A stretch of 64,000 nucleotides of DNA from Anseranas semipalmata (Eukaryota; Chordata; Aves; Anseriformes; Anseranatidae), in assembly GCA_013399115.1 (NCBI GenBank), contig VXAA01001968.1:216034-280033 (forward strand), read 5' to 3'. The first letter of the stretch is position 1; each line of letters begins with the position of its first letter. Positions 47,775 to 60,399 of the stretch are shown here, piece after piece. The position numbers and the translations under genes are program-made. The notes under the pieces are model-generated. The model saw nothing but the letters and a program-made list of their open reading frames with translations, searched no databases and was not told where the DNA came from.

Positions 47775-48511
47775 GTATATAAAAATGTATATATATGTAA
47801 CAAGAATTTTGTTTGAATTTTCTATTACCAACAGGGAAATGAACTGATATCTTCTAGTTAAATTTAAAATAAATAAATAAATATATACATACACACATAA
47901 ATCTCTAGCTTTTTGTTTCCTGTTTGCAACAATAAAGCTGGAAGTTTAAATACAGTTCTATTAAATAAACATATATAAAGGAAAGAGGCTACAGGTCATC
48001 TTAGGCAATATATCTTATGAACCAATTCAATAAACTGAAAATGAAAACAACTTTTTATTTCTTTTTAAACTATCCAACTAGTTAGTGATGAGGCCTTGGA
48101 ACAATCATCTGAGAGAAACAGAAAAGAAAATGCTGTCCTGGAGTTATTTAACATTGGACTGAATAAAGCTTATTAAAATATGCTGTAGAGAACAATTCCA
48201 CACTAATGGCACATGAACTTAGATGATCTCAGATTATCTTTTCCAAAGATGATTCTTATGGGGCTACTTTTTTTCTCTGATATATCCTTTAATGGCTTTT
48301 AAAGAAGTAAAGAGAGTAAATGCAAAAGTCTATTATCAAAAAAGTTCCCCCTAAATGGTAAAGGGATCTGTTTAGAAACAGACATCCATTACAGTCCCTA
48401 GTATCTCAGTCAGAATGTTATAGATAATGTTATATATTTTCCTTAATACAATTAAATTATCCTTTCACGTGTGTTGATATGTGGCACTGTGTTAGAAAGA
48501 AAGCTTGACAA

Positions 48512-48766
48512 ATAGAATCATTTAGGTTGGAAAAGACCTCAAAGATCATCAAGTCCAACTGTTAACCTAGCACTGCCAAGTCTACCACTAAACCATGCCA
48601 AGTCTACCACTAAGCACCACACCTACACGTCTTTTGAATACCTCCAGGGATGGTGACTCAATCACTTCCCTGGGCAGCCTGTTCCAATGCCTTGCAACCC
48701 TTTCAGTGAAGAAATTCTTCCTAATATCCAATCTAAACCTCCCCTGGCACAACTTGAGGCCATGTC
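48512..48766 (-). mobile_element. CR1 LINE 3' end, minus strand
   Basis: Starts atagaatcatttaggttgg and aaaagacctcaaagatcatc, the complement of a CR1 3' tail, and continues through cctgggcagcctgttccaat and ttcttcctaatatccaatct to about ggccatgtcc. A duplicated block tgccaagtctaccactaa (from 48574 and again from 48597) is a local tandem duplication. The minus-strand frame still reads as the ORF2 C-terminus for about 65 codons (48588-48785) but is only a remnant. Confidence 0.9.
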
Positions 48767-51700
48767 CAAATTTCCAAATCTCCAAAGATGTTTACTTTTT
48801 CGTATGCTTTAATGTAAGTTTTTTAAATTGTCATGCCTTTTTGCTCCAGTATTTTTTATTGTGTAATGAGTAAAGTGACTTCAGAGTTAGATCCAAAGCA
48901 CAGCCCTCAAGATATAATACTGGAAGGAGATAGCACATTTTGGCATCACTCTCAGAATTTAAATAATCTCCATAATATTAACACCCCCTATAAGCAAGGG
49001 GATATGGACTGTATCCCTACTACTGCAGTGAAACGGGAGACTCCTAAGGTATAAAAAGCAACCATAGCTATAAAGTCCTAAATGGCTGTAGATGCTCAAC
49101 AATATACAACATTTTCATAGTATGTTGGAAATTAAAAAGTTTAGAATAAATCACAATGTAACATCCATCTTATGAGCTCCAGAAAACACAAAAAGAGCAT
49201 TTCCTACTCTCTCCAGTCTCATATACCCTTGCTCACCGTGACTTCTCATAGCTACTGCCTTATATCTAAAGAATATTGTTTCTGGAGCATTGCTCTTTGT
49301 GTGGTGCTTTGTGGCCAGTTAAACACAAGAGCTGTTATGGCTCCTGCAAACTTTTCTGTATTGTCCTTGGAAAATGCTCCCATGTACTCATCAATAAATC
49401 AAATCATAATGAGATTTAATGAAAGCATAGTCTCTGTTCAGTAAAATATTAATGCCACTTTTTGTTACTCAGTAGAAGTATGGTTGGTTACACATGGCAG
49501 ATGACAGTTCAAGTAGAGATTGCCAGGAAGGTAAGCCATTGTCATTTCTTCCCAGTGGGACATTTCCCAGTTCATCCTGAGGCTGATAAATACTTCCCAG
49601 ACTACTCGACTTACTATGAAGTAAGTGAGCTACAAAATCAGAGTTAAGACAAGAGGGAAATGTGATCTTAACTATATCAAAGAGCTATAAAAATTGCAGA
49701 TTCTGCTTTTCCACTGTCCTTACAGAGTGCTTAATTTAGTTTAAGACTGCATGGACTTCAGACCTCCTCTGTACTGTGAAGGATTTTCATGGTTCACTCC
49801 TACTGCCATTGTTTTTATTTTCATCTACCTACCAACCACCCCAGGGGGCTGCTGTATTAACTGGGGATTAGAGACACCCAGCTGAGCTCTCACAATTTGA
49901 TCTAAGGAATGGAAGTCAAAATAGCAATATTTTCTTGCTGCATTATAGCAGGCATGTACCAATGAGCCATATTCTTCCATCTTTACTCATATTCAGGAGT
50001 AGGTGACATGACAACACAGCTTCTCATTTGGTGGCATCTTATAGTAAAGAGGATAGTCCTGCTGTCATTCCCTGCCTTGTCTCTCTTTGGGGCTTCTGCC
50101 TTCATCATTATGACAAAATCTGTCATTCTACAGAGGAGCAGGGACAACTCTCATCTGAGCAAGTCCACAGGAAGCCTCTGCTGAAAGGTGCACAAATCAC
50201 TCAGTGCTGTGCTGCAAAGCATATTTCTGTAGACTCCTTCTCCTTTTTGCAGTCATAAAATAAAAGACATATTGTTATCAGACAACAAAATAAACCAAAT
50301 TCCTATCAGAAAAAAAAAAAATCATACCCAAATTCCATTGTTTGTGACTTGTACAAGTTTACACAAAAATGTCAGTAGAGTGTTGTACTTCTGTTCTCTC
50401 GGCTTTAGTGGCATGACATTCACCCCTGCAGGAATATCAACAAAAATAAAATAAAATAAAATAAAAAAAAGACAAAGCATAAGAAAGAGTGAGAGTCATT
50501 TTCATCTGTATTTGTTCAACTAAAGATAAAAGAATTTCATGACATGGTGAACAATGAATTTTTCATTTGCTCTTCAGATATGAGAGCCACATTGACCGTA
50601 GTTTTTTTTTTACATATACAGCTTTGTGAAAAATTACACCACCAATAATTCACTGGAGAAGCTGGAAATGGCAAAGCAATTTGACTTATCTTATTCAAAG
50701 TGGCAAAAGAGGAGAGTTTTATTCTTTGACAAAACAAAATTAGACCTAAACCGTGAAATGTCTATTGCCCATTATTTGAAATTGCCAGAGAAAACCCTGT
50801 GATTCTAAAGCCAATCTGACTATGGCAGACAATAAGAAGTGGATAGTAGCTCATTTTTGCCATCCTGCCAAAATCGATAGTATTTTAGAAAGCTTCAGTG
50901 AGAAACAACTTGTCATGCCAGCAACTGAAGCAATGCATGTCAAAGAAATAAAATTATTCTTTTTACATGCTTTGGTGCAATTGAAGGGAATGTGAAGGAG
51001 GTTTTCTGAAAGTCTTGTGGCATTAATAGGGATGGAAATTACCTCTTTCTGCATCCTTCTGCTCAGCAAAGCTGCCCTCAAGGTCAGCAAAATTTTTGCC
51101 TGAGTAAATACTGAAGGGCTGGAATAAGTATTGGGCCTGAACCAGATCAGAGATGTTTGTATGTGGGTTTGATCACCTTAATGTGGAAAACTGATCACAG
51201 CTACTCTGTGTGAGCTCGAGCAGTCCTTTTGTTTTAAAAGTTTGTTTAAAAGACAGCTTCACCCCACCAAAGCCATCCTCATGTGCACATAGTCAAAGCT
51301 TCAAGGGTCTTTGAAAACTGGCACTTGTGAGCCCTGGAAACTTGCTCATTTCCAGCATGCATTAGGGTACTTATTAGGACACAGCACAACTTTAATCTCC
51401 TGTCCTGCCTTCCTGTACACAGCTACCTTCCCCTCCATGAGTGACTATGTGTAGAGGGAAGCTGGGGGCAGGACCTAGTAAGGGAGTGGTGTCACAAGCA
51501 TCTCCTTCTAGAGGAAAATTCCCTCCTGGGCATTTGCTACCCGAAGCACTTAAAGAAGACACAGCTGTGTAAAACTCTGAGCTTCCTTCAGTCTTGCTCT
51601 CTCAGGCCATTACATCTCTGAAACAAATTCTCACTGGTAATAAATAAGCTTTAACTATTGAAGCTTCCAGGGTTCTGTCACACCCAGCTTTGAACGTGCT

Positions 51701-52479
51701 AACAGGGCATTAACTATGCTATAGGGTGGAGGTTAAAACTACCTCAGTTGCTAGGACCTATTAGAATTAAGTGCTGCAGTTCCCAATATTTGTCTTTCAG
51801 GGCTAATAAAGAGCTATTTTACCTCAACTGGGGCATTAGGTTAGAAGAATATAATTGCAGAAGCTCTATCAAAGGATAATGCAACATAAAAAAATATAGG
51901 TTCTTACTTTTGCCCTGGAGGGGAATAGTCCATTACAGGACAGGACCCTCATATTTGGTGATTAGTTTCATTTGCCACCTTAGTTTCTATGTAAACAAAG
52001 CTGGAGTTCATAGCAAGATTTGTCTCATTTAGTCATTAAATTTCTTGCCAAACCTCTGCACTGATTCTGCAGTTTCTAGTGCTTAACTGGATGTTCTGCA
52101 TGGGCTTGAATAAAGCTGCAAAGTTCAGTACTGTGTTTTGGCTCCTATTGCCACAGTTAGCTAGAAGTTTCTGTCTGCTCTCAGAATCTCAGCTGCCTAT
52201 GCCTTGCCATGAAAAAGCCACTTTACAAAATTAACTGTTGTATCAAGGTCTTGTACAATGTTCCCTCTTCTTTGCCTTAACATCCATCGAAAAGGAGTGT
52301 GCCTGCGTGGAAGGTGATAGATCAGGGATCAGGGCTGCACCTTGCTTCCCTTCCTACAGTGTCTCCTTTACTTTGCAATGGCTCTAGTTATAAACCTTCC
52401 ACTGATTACATCAGCTGCTCTGCAAGAAGTTTCATCATTGAGTCCTCTGCTGAATCCCTTGCAAATCACTAAAAACACC
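48767..52479. other. Unique non-coding DNA
   Basis: No supportable gene. Contains an (AAAAT)n patch at 50443-50468. Open frames at 49172-49444 (+, 90 codons) and 50028-50258 (+, 76 codons) have no recognisable domain. The sequence at 49462-49530 has an open frame running into ggaaggtaagcc, a donor-like word, but no acceptor or homology supports an exon. Confidence 0.55.
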
Positions 52480-53521
52480 AAGGAAGACAAAGGCAACAGG
52501 AGGGGCTTCTATAAATACATAGGTAACAAAAGGAAGACTATGGAAAGTGTGGGTACATTGCTGAATGAGGTGAGGGACCTGGTTATACATAACAAGCAAA
52601 AGACCAAAGTACTGAATGCCTTCTTTGCCTCAGTCTTTACCAGCAAGACAGGTCCTCAAGAATCCCAGGTCCCAAAGACCAGGTGGAAAGGCTGGAGCAA
52701 GGAAGATGTACCTTTGGTGAAAGAGGTTCAGGTCAGGGAAGTCTTAACCAAACTGGACATACATAAGTCCATGGGCCCTGATTGGATGTATCCACAAGTG
52801 TTGACAAGAATTTCATGAATTTCAGCAAGAAGAAGTACAAAGTGCTGCACTTGAAGAGGAACAACCCAAGGCATGTTCTGGGGGCCACCTGGAAGAAAAG
52901 AAGCTTGTGGCAGCAAAGGAACGGTGGTTCCAGGTGGACAGCAATATGCCCTTTTTGCTAAGAAGGCCAGTTGTATTCTTGGCTCCACTAGGCAAAGGAT
53001 AGCCAGTAGGTCAACGGAGGTGATCCTTCCCATCTGTTCTGGTGAGTACCGTGTCCAGTTCTGTGCCCCCTAGTGAAAGGGAGACATGGAGCTACTGGAG
53101 AGAATCCAACATAGGGCCATGAAGATGATTAAGGGACTGGAGCATTTCCTGTGAAGAAACACTGAGAGAGCTGGGACTCTTCAGCTTAGAGAAAAGAAGT
53201 CGCAGGGATCTTATTGTATAGAAATACCTGAAGGGAGGGTGCAAAGAGGACAGAGCCAGGCTTTTGTCAATGGTGCCCAGTGCTAGGACAAGAAGCAATG
53301 GGCACAAATGGGAACGCAAGAGGTTCCACCTATATATCAGGAAGCACTTCTGTGTTGTGTGGGTGACAGAGCACTGGCACAGGTTGCCCAGAGAAGTTGT
53401 GAGAGATCTTCAAAAGCTGCCTGGACATGGTCCTGGGCAACACATACTAGGTGACCCTGTCTGAGCAGGGGGTGGGACTGGATGACTTCCAGAAGTCCCT
53501 TCCAACCTCAACCATTCTGTG
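52480..53521 (+). mobile_element. CR1 LINE with internal deletion of the reverse-transcriptase core
   Basis: From 52480 to about 52803 the frame reads as the CR1 ORF2 linker and start of reverse transcriptase, with recognisable NAFFASVFTSKT and LDIHKSMGPD blocks. At about 52804-52824 it jumps to the post-catalytic part (YKVLHL-type block), so the region that should hold the catalytic aspartates is absent; judged from family knowledge about 0.6-0.7 kb is missing. The C-terminal part then runs through several frameshifts to a tail ending ccaaccattctgtga. The direct repeat gaatttca (52808-52815 and 52817-52824) sits at the junction. It cannot encode an active enzyme. Confidence 0.9.
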
Positions 53522-54039
53522 ACTTCCACAAACATTTTTCAAGGTCTCCTAGAAAAGTACCTGCAATCTAAAAAGGGTAACTCTAAAATGTGTCACTGTA
53601 TGCACATCACACTGTATTCCAATCACCTATTCTTCTGAGAAGAGCAGAAATAAGAATTTATACTCAGAATTAGCTGTGACTAGGAGATGTGTCAGAGAAG
53701 AGATCCACTGCGCAAGGTCTGATAGATTTCAAGATTGCATGTTTTTCTTTCCTTCCTTCAGATTCCTTGCTCTCTTTGCATCTATCTGTAGATTGATCTA
53801 TCCTATCTACTTGTTTCCCATTGTCCTTCCTTTCACCATAGTGATGCTAAATAAAACTATAAAATGCGAATATGAGAAGTACGGTGGTGGCTTACTTTGA
53901 CTCTGGGATTATAAAGAAGACCATCATGGCATGTCTCAGCATCTGAATACTTTTCAGCTTTTTTTTGTCTCATAAATGTTATTGTTTAGATGAAAACACT
54001 TCTGGTCGAAGTAACCCTAGCTTAATCTGTCATTGTTAG
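53522..54039. other. Unique non-coding DNA
   Basis: No supportable gene or repeat. One 74-codon frame (53676-53900 +) is hydrophobic but unrecognised. Confidence 0.5.
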
Positions 54040-54370
54040 CTGTATTTGTTTTACATTCACTTAATAATTTAACTTGAAAATGTTTACCCTTGAATACAAA
54101 TAAGTGAACCTTTTCAAAGCCCATTTAGCTTGTTAGTAGCTTTATTTTCTGAGGCATCCATAAACAACATCTAATCTAAAATGTTAAAGAAAAAAGATAA
54201 TAAGAGTAAGAACATTAAAGTCTAATACTGTGAGGCTTCTGAAAATGTCATTTGCATTAAGAATAGCAATGCCACACCTGGTTTCTCCAGTGGTTTTCTG
54301 GAGAAGTGAGTGTTATTGGCCTACATGAACTGATTTAAAATGTTATTTTCTAACTAATTTTCATGTTCAA
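54040..54370. promoter_or_regulatory. Candidate conserved non-coding stretch
   Basis: Repeat-free DNA with an octamer atttgcat (54250-54257), ttaataatttaac, tctaactaatttt and a perfect 8-bp hairpin (ttctccag 54283-54290 with ctggagaa 54298-54305, 7-base loop). Composition only; no function shown. Confidence 0.2.
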
Positions 54371-54820
54371 TTTGTGGATATGAAATGCTACAATATATAA
54401 AGAATCTTTCTTTTTTTTTTTTTTTTTGTCATCTGAGATTTTATTATGCAGCTTCTGAATTTACTTTTACATCTTGCATAAGATGATAAATCAGTATTTT
54501 CCAATAACAGCTTCTATTCAATTACATACATTTTGGTCTCATGGCTTCAGAATACTAATTTCAGCCACTGGTTTTAAAGTGTCAAATCTCAGGTGATTAC
54601 TTTCCCAATGTTCATTTTTTGGAACACTGTTTTTAGACATTATTGAATTTAAATATAGTTATGTCAGCAGCTCAGCACAAACTATATTAGAACACCATCA
54701 ATCTTTGCTTGTTGAAATAATTTTAGTAGATAGCAATTCATGTTCTTTTTTTTTTTTCATATAGATTCATTTTAATGCATCCACTTCAACTATAGAAAAT
54801 AAAGTATGTCCTTAATGGAT

Positions 54821-54842
54821 TTATTTATTTATTTATTTATTT
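54821..54842. repeat. (TTTA)n microsatellite
   Basis: About five and a half perfect tttatt-type tetramer units. Confidence 0.85.
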
Positions 54843-55044
54843 GCATATTTCTCTAAAGAAGTAGTCTATTTAAAATGGATTTTGTCAGACCTAGACACCA
54901 CCATCTACTTGTTCCTCAATGGTGAAAAGTGAGAAGTAGGTAAATAGGTGGATACATAAAAGTTGTGAAGTTCCATTTATTTGCTCTACAATAGACTGCG
55001 AAACTTCTTACTGTCCTCATGAGTATCCTGTTAGAGGACCAGAC

Positions 55045-55046
<2 letters not shown>

Positions 55047-55079
<33 letters not shown>
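55047..55079. repeat. Poly-A run, 33 bases
   Basis: The longest homopolymer in the window, preceded by accagacgt and followed by ggctttatatac. No retroposed gene or matching flanking duplication is visible. Confidence 0.93.
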
Positions 55080-55082
<3 letters not shown>

Positions 55083-58000
55083 TTTATATACATTGTTTAA
55101 AACAGGTGCCAGGCAAATCCTGATCTGAATACACCTGCTGTATGGATGTACATGTGATATATCATGCTTGTACTGCAGTGAATTTTAAAAAGAAGATTAC
55201 TGTTCAAAACCTTTGACTTAGTCCCAGTGGAGCTAAAATTGCTCCTGAAACCTTCCACAGATTCTTCATGTGAACCAAGGAGAAGAAACTTAATTTCTTC
55301 ATACTGCTGCTCTCCAACCTTATATTTGTTTTAAAATGTACAGTGAAAGACCAGACTTATTTGATGTCTGTCATTTCTGATGAATATTTCTAGGAAAAGT
55401 AAATAGTCCTTCCTAACTCCCGATGTTAACTAATGTTAAACTAGGGCAGATTCCTTCTCCCTTGACTTAAATCATAATCTCTGAACAGTGAAACACATAT
55501 CTTAACAGGCTGCCTAGTATTACCCCAACTCATGGAAATACACAAGCTGCTCTTAGTCACGTATGATTATCTATTTTAAAATAGAAGTCAAATTATTTCT
55601 TCTAAAAAAGGTCCTGTTGCAGTGAATTCTAAGAGTTGTGTGTTATCTTTTCTATATGAAGCTTGTTTTATGCTATGTTTTATATTTCAGGTTTAGCTAT
55701 TCCTATAAAAGAAAAGTTGAGCATGTGGCTAAGCTGGGTTAAATATAGTACTTCATACACTGGTGGTCCAGAAGACATGTTCATGTGCCATGAAGTGTGA
55801 GCTCTAAATCATGACCAGGAGTCTTGTCTTTCCCTAGGGTTGCATTAACACCTATCACCAATAATAGCCACCATACAGAAGATTGCTAATCTAAACTTCA
55901 TATAAGGCTTTACAGAGAACTGAAAGGGGATTTCTGAGCATCACTTTGTACAGTCTAAATTTATTGGCAAAACTACTATGACACAGTGTGCTCTCCTGCA
56001 TCCTAAAGCAGTATTCCCATTTCAAGTCAAAGGACATGAAATCACAGCAAGAATGAAGTAACACTCCAGATCGTAGTCATGGGCTTTCTAAGTGTTTCAG
56101 TGCTTGCTTACACCATGCTGCCATATTGCTACACTTTCTCCATCAAAACACTTTTCAAACTTTACATTTTTGTTGCACGAAATATTCTATGCTTACTTAG
56201 GCATTCTTATTGACATCCTTCATACCTCAGGAGTTTCAAAGATGTATAGACATTTTAGGCACCAAATTCTCATTACCTTTGAGATCAATTAGGTTCCTTT
56301 TTTTTTTTTTTTTTCTTATATTCTTCTGAAATAACATAAACAGCTTAAACTTGAAAGAATATATTCAAGGAAATTAAATGTAGTTAAAATACATTGCTTT
56401 GTTGAAACTGAAACACTTCAGAAGAATGAATACTCTTCAAATCATTGTCCTTATTCCAGTGAGGAGCAAAACCAAATTTCAAAATGTTAAAAGGTGTTGC
56501 AAACTAAATGTTTTGTCTTCCAGACAACTCTAGCTCTGCTGATGGTGTCTTCAGCAAGTAAGAATGCCTTAAAACATCATCAGTATTTTTTGGAGCAAGA
56601 AAGCAGATGACCCATTACAGATTCACACAAATACTGTTTGCACACACCCACCATTTCTCTAGTAAAACCCAGGCAGTCTTCCTCCTACATCCTCTGCAAA
56701 AGCGTGTGGGAAGTAGCGAAAATAGCTCCTAAATGGTACACTAAAGAGGGAGTTTTGTCATCAGGATAGATTAAAGGTTTTGACTAAATGAATTACCTTG
56801 CTGAAATGGGCTTCAAACTGTACATCATCAAAATCATTTATTTGACAGTCTAAGTCATTGTATGTGTCAAGGTGCAGCTCTATAGGATAGATTTAGCTAG
56901 TTCCAAAAAATCCCTTCCCTTTGCAGAAATATCTTTTGTTTGACAGCTGAAGCTGTCAGATGAAGACCCTAGTGAAGACACATGATTATACAGAACAATG
57001 CAGGTGTTTACAAGTAAAGAGAGAGAAGGATGCTTTCCATACATCTGAAGAGAATATTATCGGACAGACTTCTCTTCAGATACTCGGAGTCATTCCAGCA
57101 CCTTGTTGCTCATAACCTTGGAATGCTCATATCATGTTTAAACTGAAGCATTCAAGAAAATGTCAGACTGATAATGAAAACTGAAGTTTTCGTTACGTGA
57201 AATATGTGAATACAATGTATTCACAGATTACATGGAAAGACCCCGAGAAACGGAAATCACAAGGAAATATGAGATAGTCTACTCAAAGCTCCTGTACATC
57301 CTAGATTCTTGAAAGTCAATTGGAGAAAACTAAACAACTCAGCAAATTTGTTCAAATGGAAAGTTTTGAGCTTAGAGGGTCTTTGGTTTAGTATTGTAAA
57401 GCAGAGTACCTGCCCCTGATTTCCTATGTTGCACAGAGATTCGCAGGCAGCACCTGTACCAGAATGAACCAAGTAGTTCCTTTAGAAAGAGAATCTGGGA
57501 ACAGCTGGATACTAGCTAGCACAGGGCTCTAGACTTACACGTATTGAGTAGAAACTGGTCTACACCATTTCTCTTGAGGAATTTGGAACATATTCTGCAA
57601 CTGATATGAAAGATAATTTTGACATAGCCTCATGGCTGTGTGGATAGAGGAAAGGAGGCATCAAGTTGCAAGCAGCTTCTGCTAAAATTACAAATGGACT
57701 GAGATATGCTTAGATGACACTAGAAGATAAAGTATGTTCTAGACAGAGAGGAAGTTAAAATGCAGAAGGAGCCTGTCAATCTGGTGTTAGGGAATATGCT
57801 TTCTTGGCTCCATATCTGGCTACTATTTTGACTGTAAGTTGTGTAAGAAAGATACTCTGGTCAGAAAACTCTGAAAGAGGATTTTCATAATCTACTGCAT
57901 TTTGTGTCTGTTAACTTAAGACAAAAAGGGAAACATAGAGCCTCATCTTCTCAAGATAATTTTATCTGTTCAGTAAGCTCTTTTAATGACTTTTATTGTA

Positions 58001-60399
58001 GCTCTATACGACAAGATACTTCTCAGGTCATGTTCTTCTTACAGACCCCTGAACTACAGAAGCATCCAGGTGATGCTAGAAAACAGCACTGTTAGCTTGC
58101 ATAGATAGATCAGAGATGACATCTATCCAACCACTGCCATGCGGTTGGGTAACCCTGAAGGGGTAAACTGGACCTGTTCTCAGGACCTGGTGGTCACTGT
58201 CCACGTAGGTCACTGTTATTATCTATCCCAGAAAAATAACCCTTGGGTGTATTTTTCATTTTCCATTTCTCCCTCCACTTCTCTGGGCACACTGTTCTAA
58301 TGACAGATGTGTAAGTGTAATTAGCAGAAGGGATGAGGACCCATAATCTTAATCTTCTGTCCCTCTGACACTACAGAATAGGTTAAAATATTGAGATAAA
58401 CAGAAAAATAAGATGCTGGTGAACCCACTTCCACCTTCTTGCTTGGCAGCTATAGTCTTTCTTCAGCTGTCATAAAGTGATAAAATCAGCAATGATGTTT
58501 AAAAACTCATTCAGTAAGGAATTACTGAATGCATAAAATTCTCATATTATCCATGTAGAAATCTTAAGTATGGGTTTGTGTACATTAAGATTAGTTCAGA
58601 AAAAAAAAATAACTGTATTTATTGCCATGTTTTTATTTTCCACATTTTTATCCTTGAGAATCAATCAGAGGATTTATGCGACATAATAATCCCTAGATTT
58701 TCTTACAGCCATTGGTGTCAGGAATACTGAGAAAACCCTCCTATTTCCACTCATTATGTTATGTTATCTCACTTTGTACAGCCACTGAAGTTCATGAAAA
58801 TAGACTCACATTCCTAAACAACAGTCATTCTTCTGATTCAACTTAGGATGACCAGTTCAAATTGTCCTGTAGAAAGCATATATGTAATTTATTACACTAT
58901 GATAAAGATACCTAGGCATGGATCCAGACGTATCTGAAAATCTGTAATGTTGAACAATGTATTCAAAGGGGCAAATTTTTAGCTTCTGAAAATCATTGCT
59001 TCTGCATAAACTTAGTGGAAGTACATTCACAGCCACCCACTCAAACTTCATCAAAATAAGCAACCAATTAGAATTCACTGTGCCATTTAAACAACTGTGG
59101 TCCTAAGGTAATGTCATGGCATAGATGAGACCTCAGGAGGACTGGATACCTCGTTCTGCCATTTTCCTCTTATTTGACTTCTAGTAGGTTGCTTCACTTC
59201 CAAGCCTTCCTTCTTGACTTTTCTATATCCCATTTTATTACACTGTGAATTGTCCATGATCATCTGCTTTTGTGGTGGTTTCCACAGTCAACCTGAAGCA
59301 CAATAAGCCCAATTCAACTTCAACCCCTCCAAGGAATTGCCGACAGCTGCTACTTTCAGGTATTCCTTAAGCATAAGGTGATAGCTTTTCCTCAAGTACC
59401 TGCATTTATAATAGATTTCATTCAGACTAAGCTCCTTTATAGGTTCAAAAGAGAATTTCCCAGGGGGAAAAAAATCAATGTTCAAGCACTTACTCCCCAA
59501 ACTGCATCTTTTAAAATTTTTACAATGGTTTTGATTGAAGGGGAGACTGAATCCAAGCTTCACTTACAGTAAATGCCCTCAGCACTAGGATGGAAAGTTA
59601 AATTTATTCTGGTTCATCTCCCTCTCTCTCTCAGAGAGCAGAAGGCAGAGATAAGGTTCCTTATCCAGGTCACTTTACTATTAATGCCCTCTGGATTGGA
59701 TTTGGATCCAGAATACCAAAAGACACTGAACCTGGCCCTTCTTCCATTTACACAAGTGCTCTCCTTACTGACAGTTTTACAAAAATTAATGCCAAAGTTA
59801 CCTGTGTGCTCATCCTGGGTAAAAGCACTAGACTTCCGTGCTTTGCTTTCCAAGAGGACTTCATCAGCCAAGTGTTGTGTGAAATGTTCACGGTCATTTT
59901 AGATATGGTTTATTTTTCATCACTAGGTTTATTTATTTGAAGACACCACAAAGAGGAAAAATAACAGCAGACAATCCTTTGGATCCAGAAGAAAAATAGC
60001 ACAAGATAGGAGAAGTCCTAATTCTGACTTCATAGCTCCCTGGTAGAGAAAAGAGGAAAACAGGGACAGCCAGCTCAGTGTGAAAAGGATCCAAGGATCA
60101 CAGCTGTGCATAAAAATCCCAATAGTTTGGTCTTTGGGCAATCGGACAGTTTGAACTGCGCATTGCTGTTTCAATTGGAGATATACTTGAGTTCTATTTC
60201 TCCATTTGCCCCCTTTATAATAATGTGTAGGCCCACATGTGTGTGTCTGCAATGGAGGGAGAGCTGAAGAAGAGAATAAAAAGTATTTCATGATTATAGA
60301 GACATAAGGTGATAACTCTTCATGAGTAGCAGAACAAAAGCAGATCCGACAGAGAAAAAATACATTGAGAAAATCGGTGCCTTTATATGTTTGATTCGT

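Larger units (their letters stand above)
46655..48511. other. Unique AT-rich DNA with microsatellites
   Basis: No gene. Holds an (AAAT)n tract at 47217-47254, a (TA)n tract at 47755-47774 and atat/aaat-rich patches to about 47900. Confidence 0.6.
54371..60399. other. Unique AT-rich non-coding DNA
   Basis: No supportable gene. Holds poly-T runs (54411-54427 and 56298-56314), a (TTTA)n tract (54821-54842) and a 33-base poly-A run (55047-55079). Open frames at 59573-59902 (+, 109 codons) and 59929-60402 (-, 157 codons) are the longest. The latter is leucine- and cysteine-rich with no recognisable domain, and I read it as chance. Confidence 0.55.

Noticed and set aside
49462..49531. Possible exon ending in ggaaggtaagcc
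   Set aside because: A donor-like word alone is common. No acceptor, conserved protein or frame support was seen.
52342..52818. 158-codon frame as a possible gene
   Set aside because: From about residue 47 onward it is CR1 ORF2 sequence ended by the internal deletion. The first part is random upstream DNA read in the same frame.
58090..58310. Possible minus-strand CR1 (ctctgggcacactgttctaatg)
   Set aside because: One block resembles CR1, but neither the tail nor the other expected blocks are in order. Kept as unresolved.
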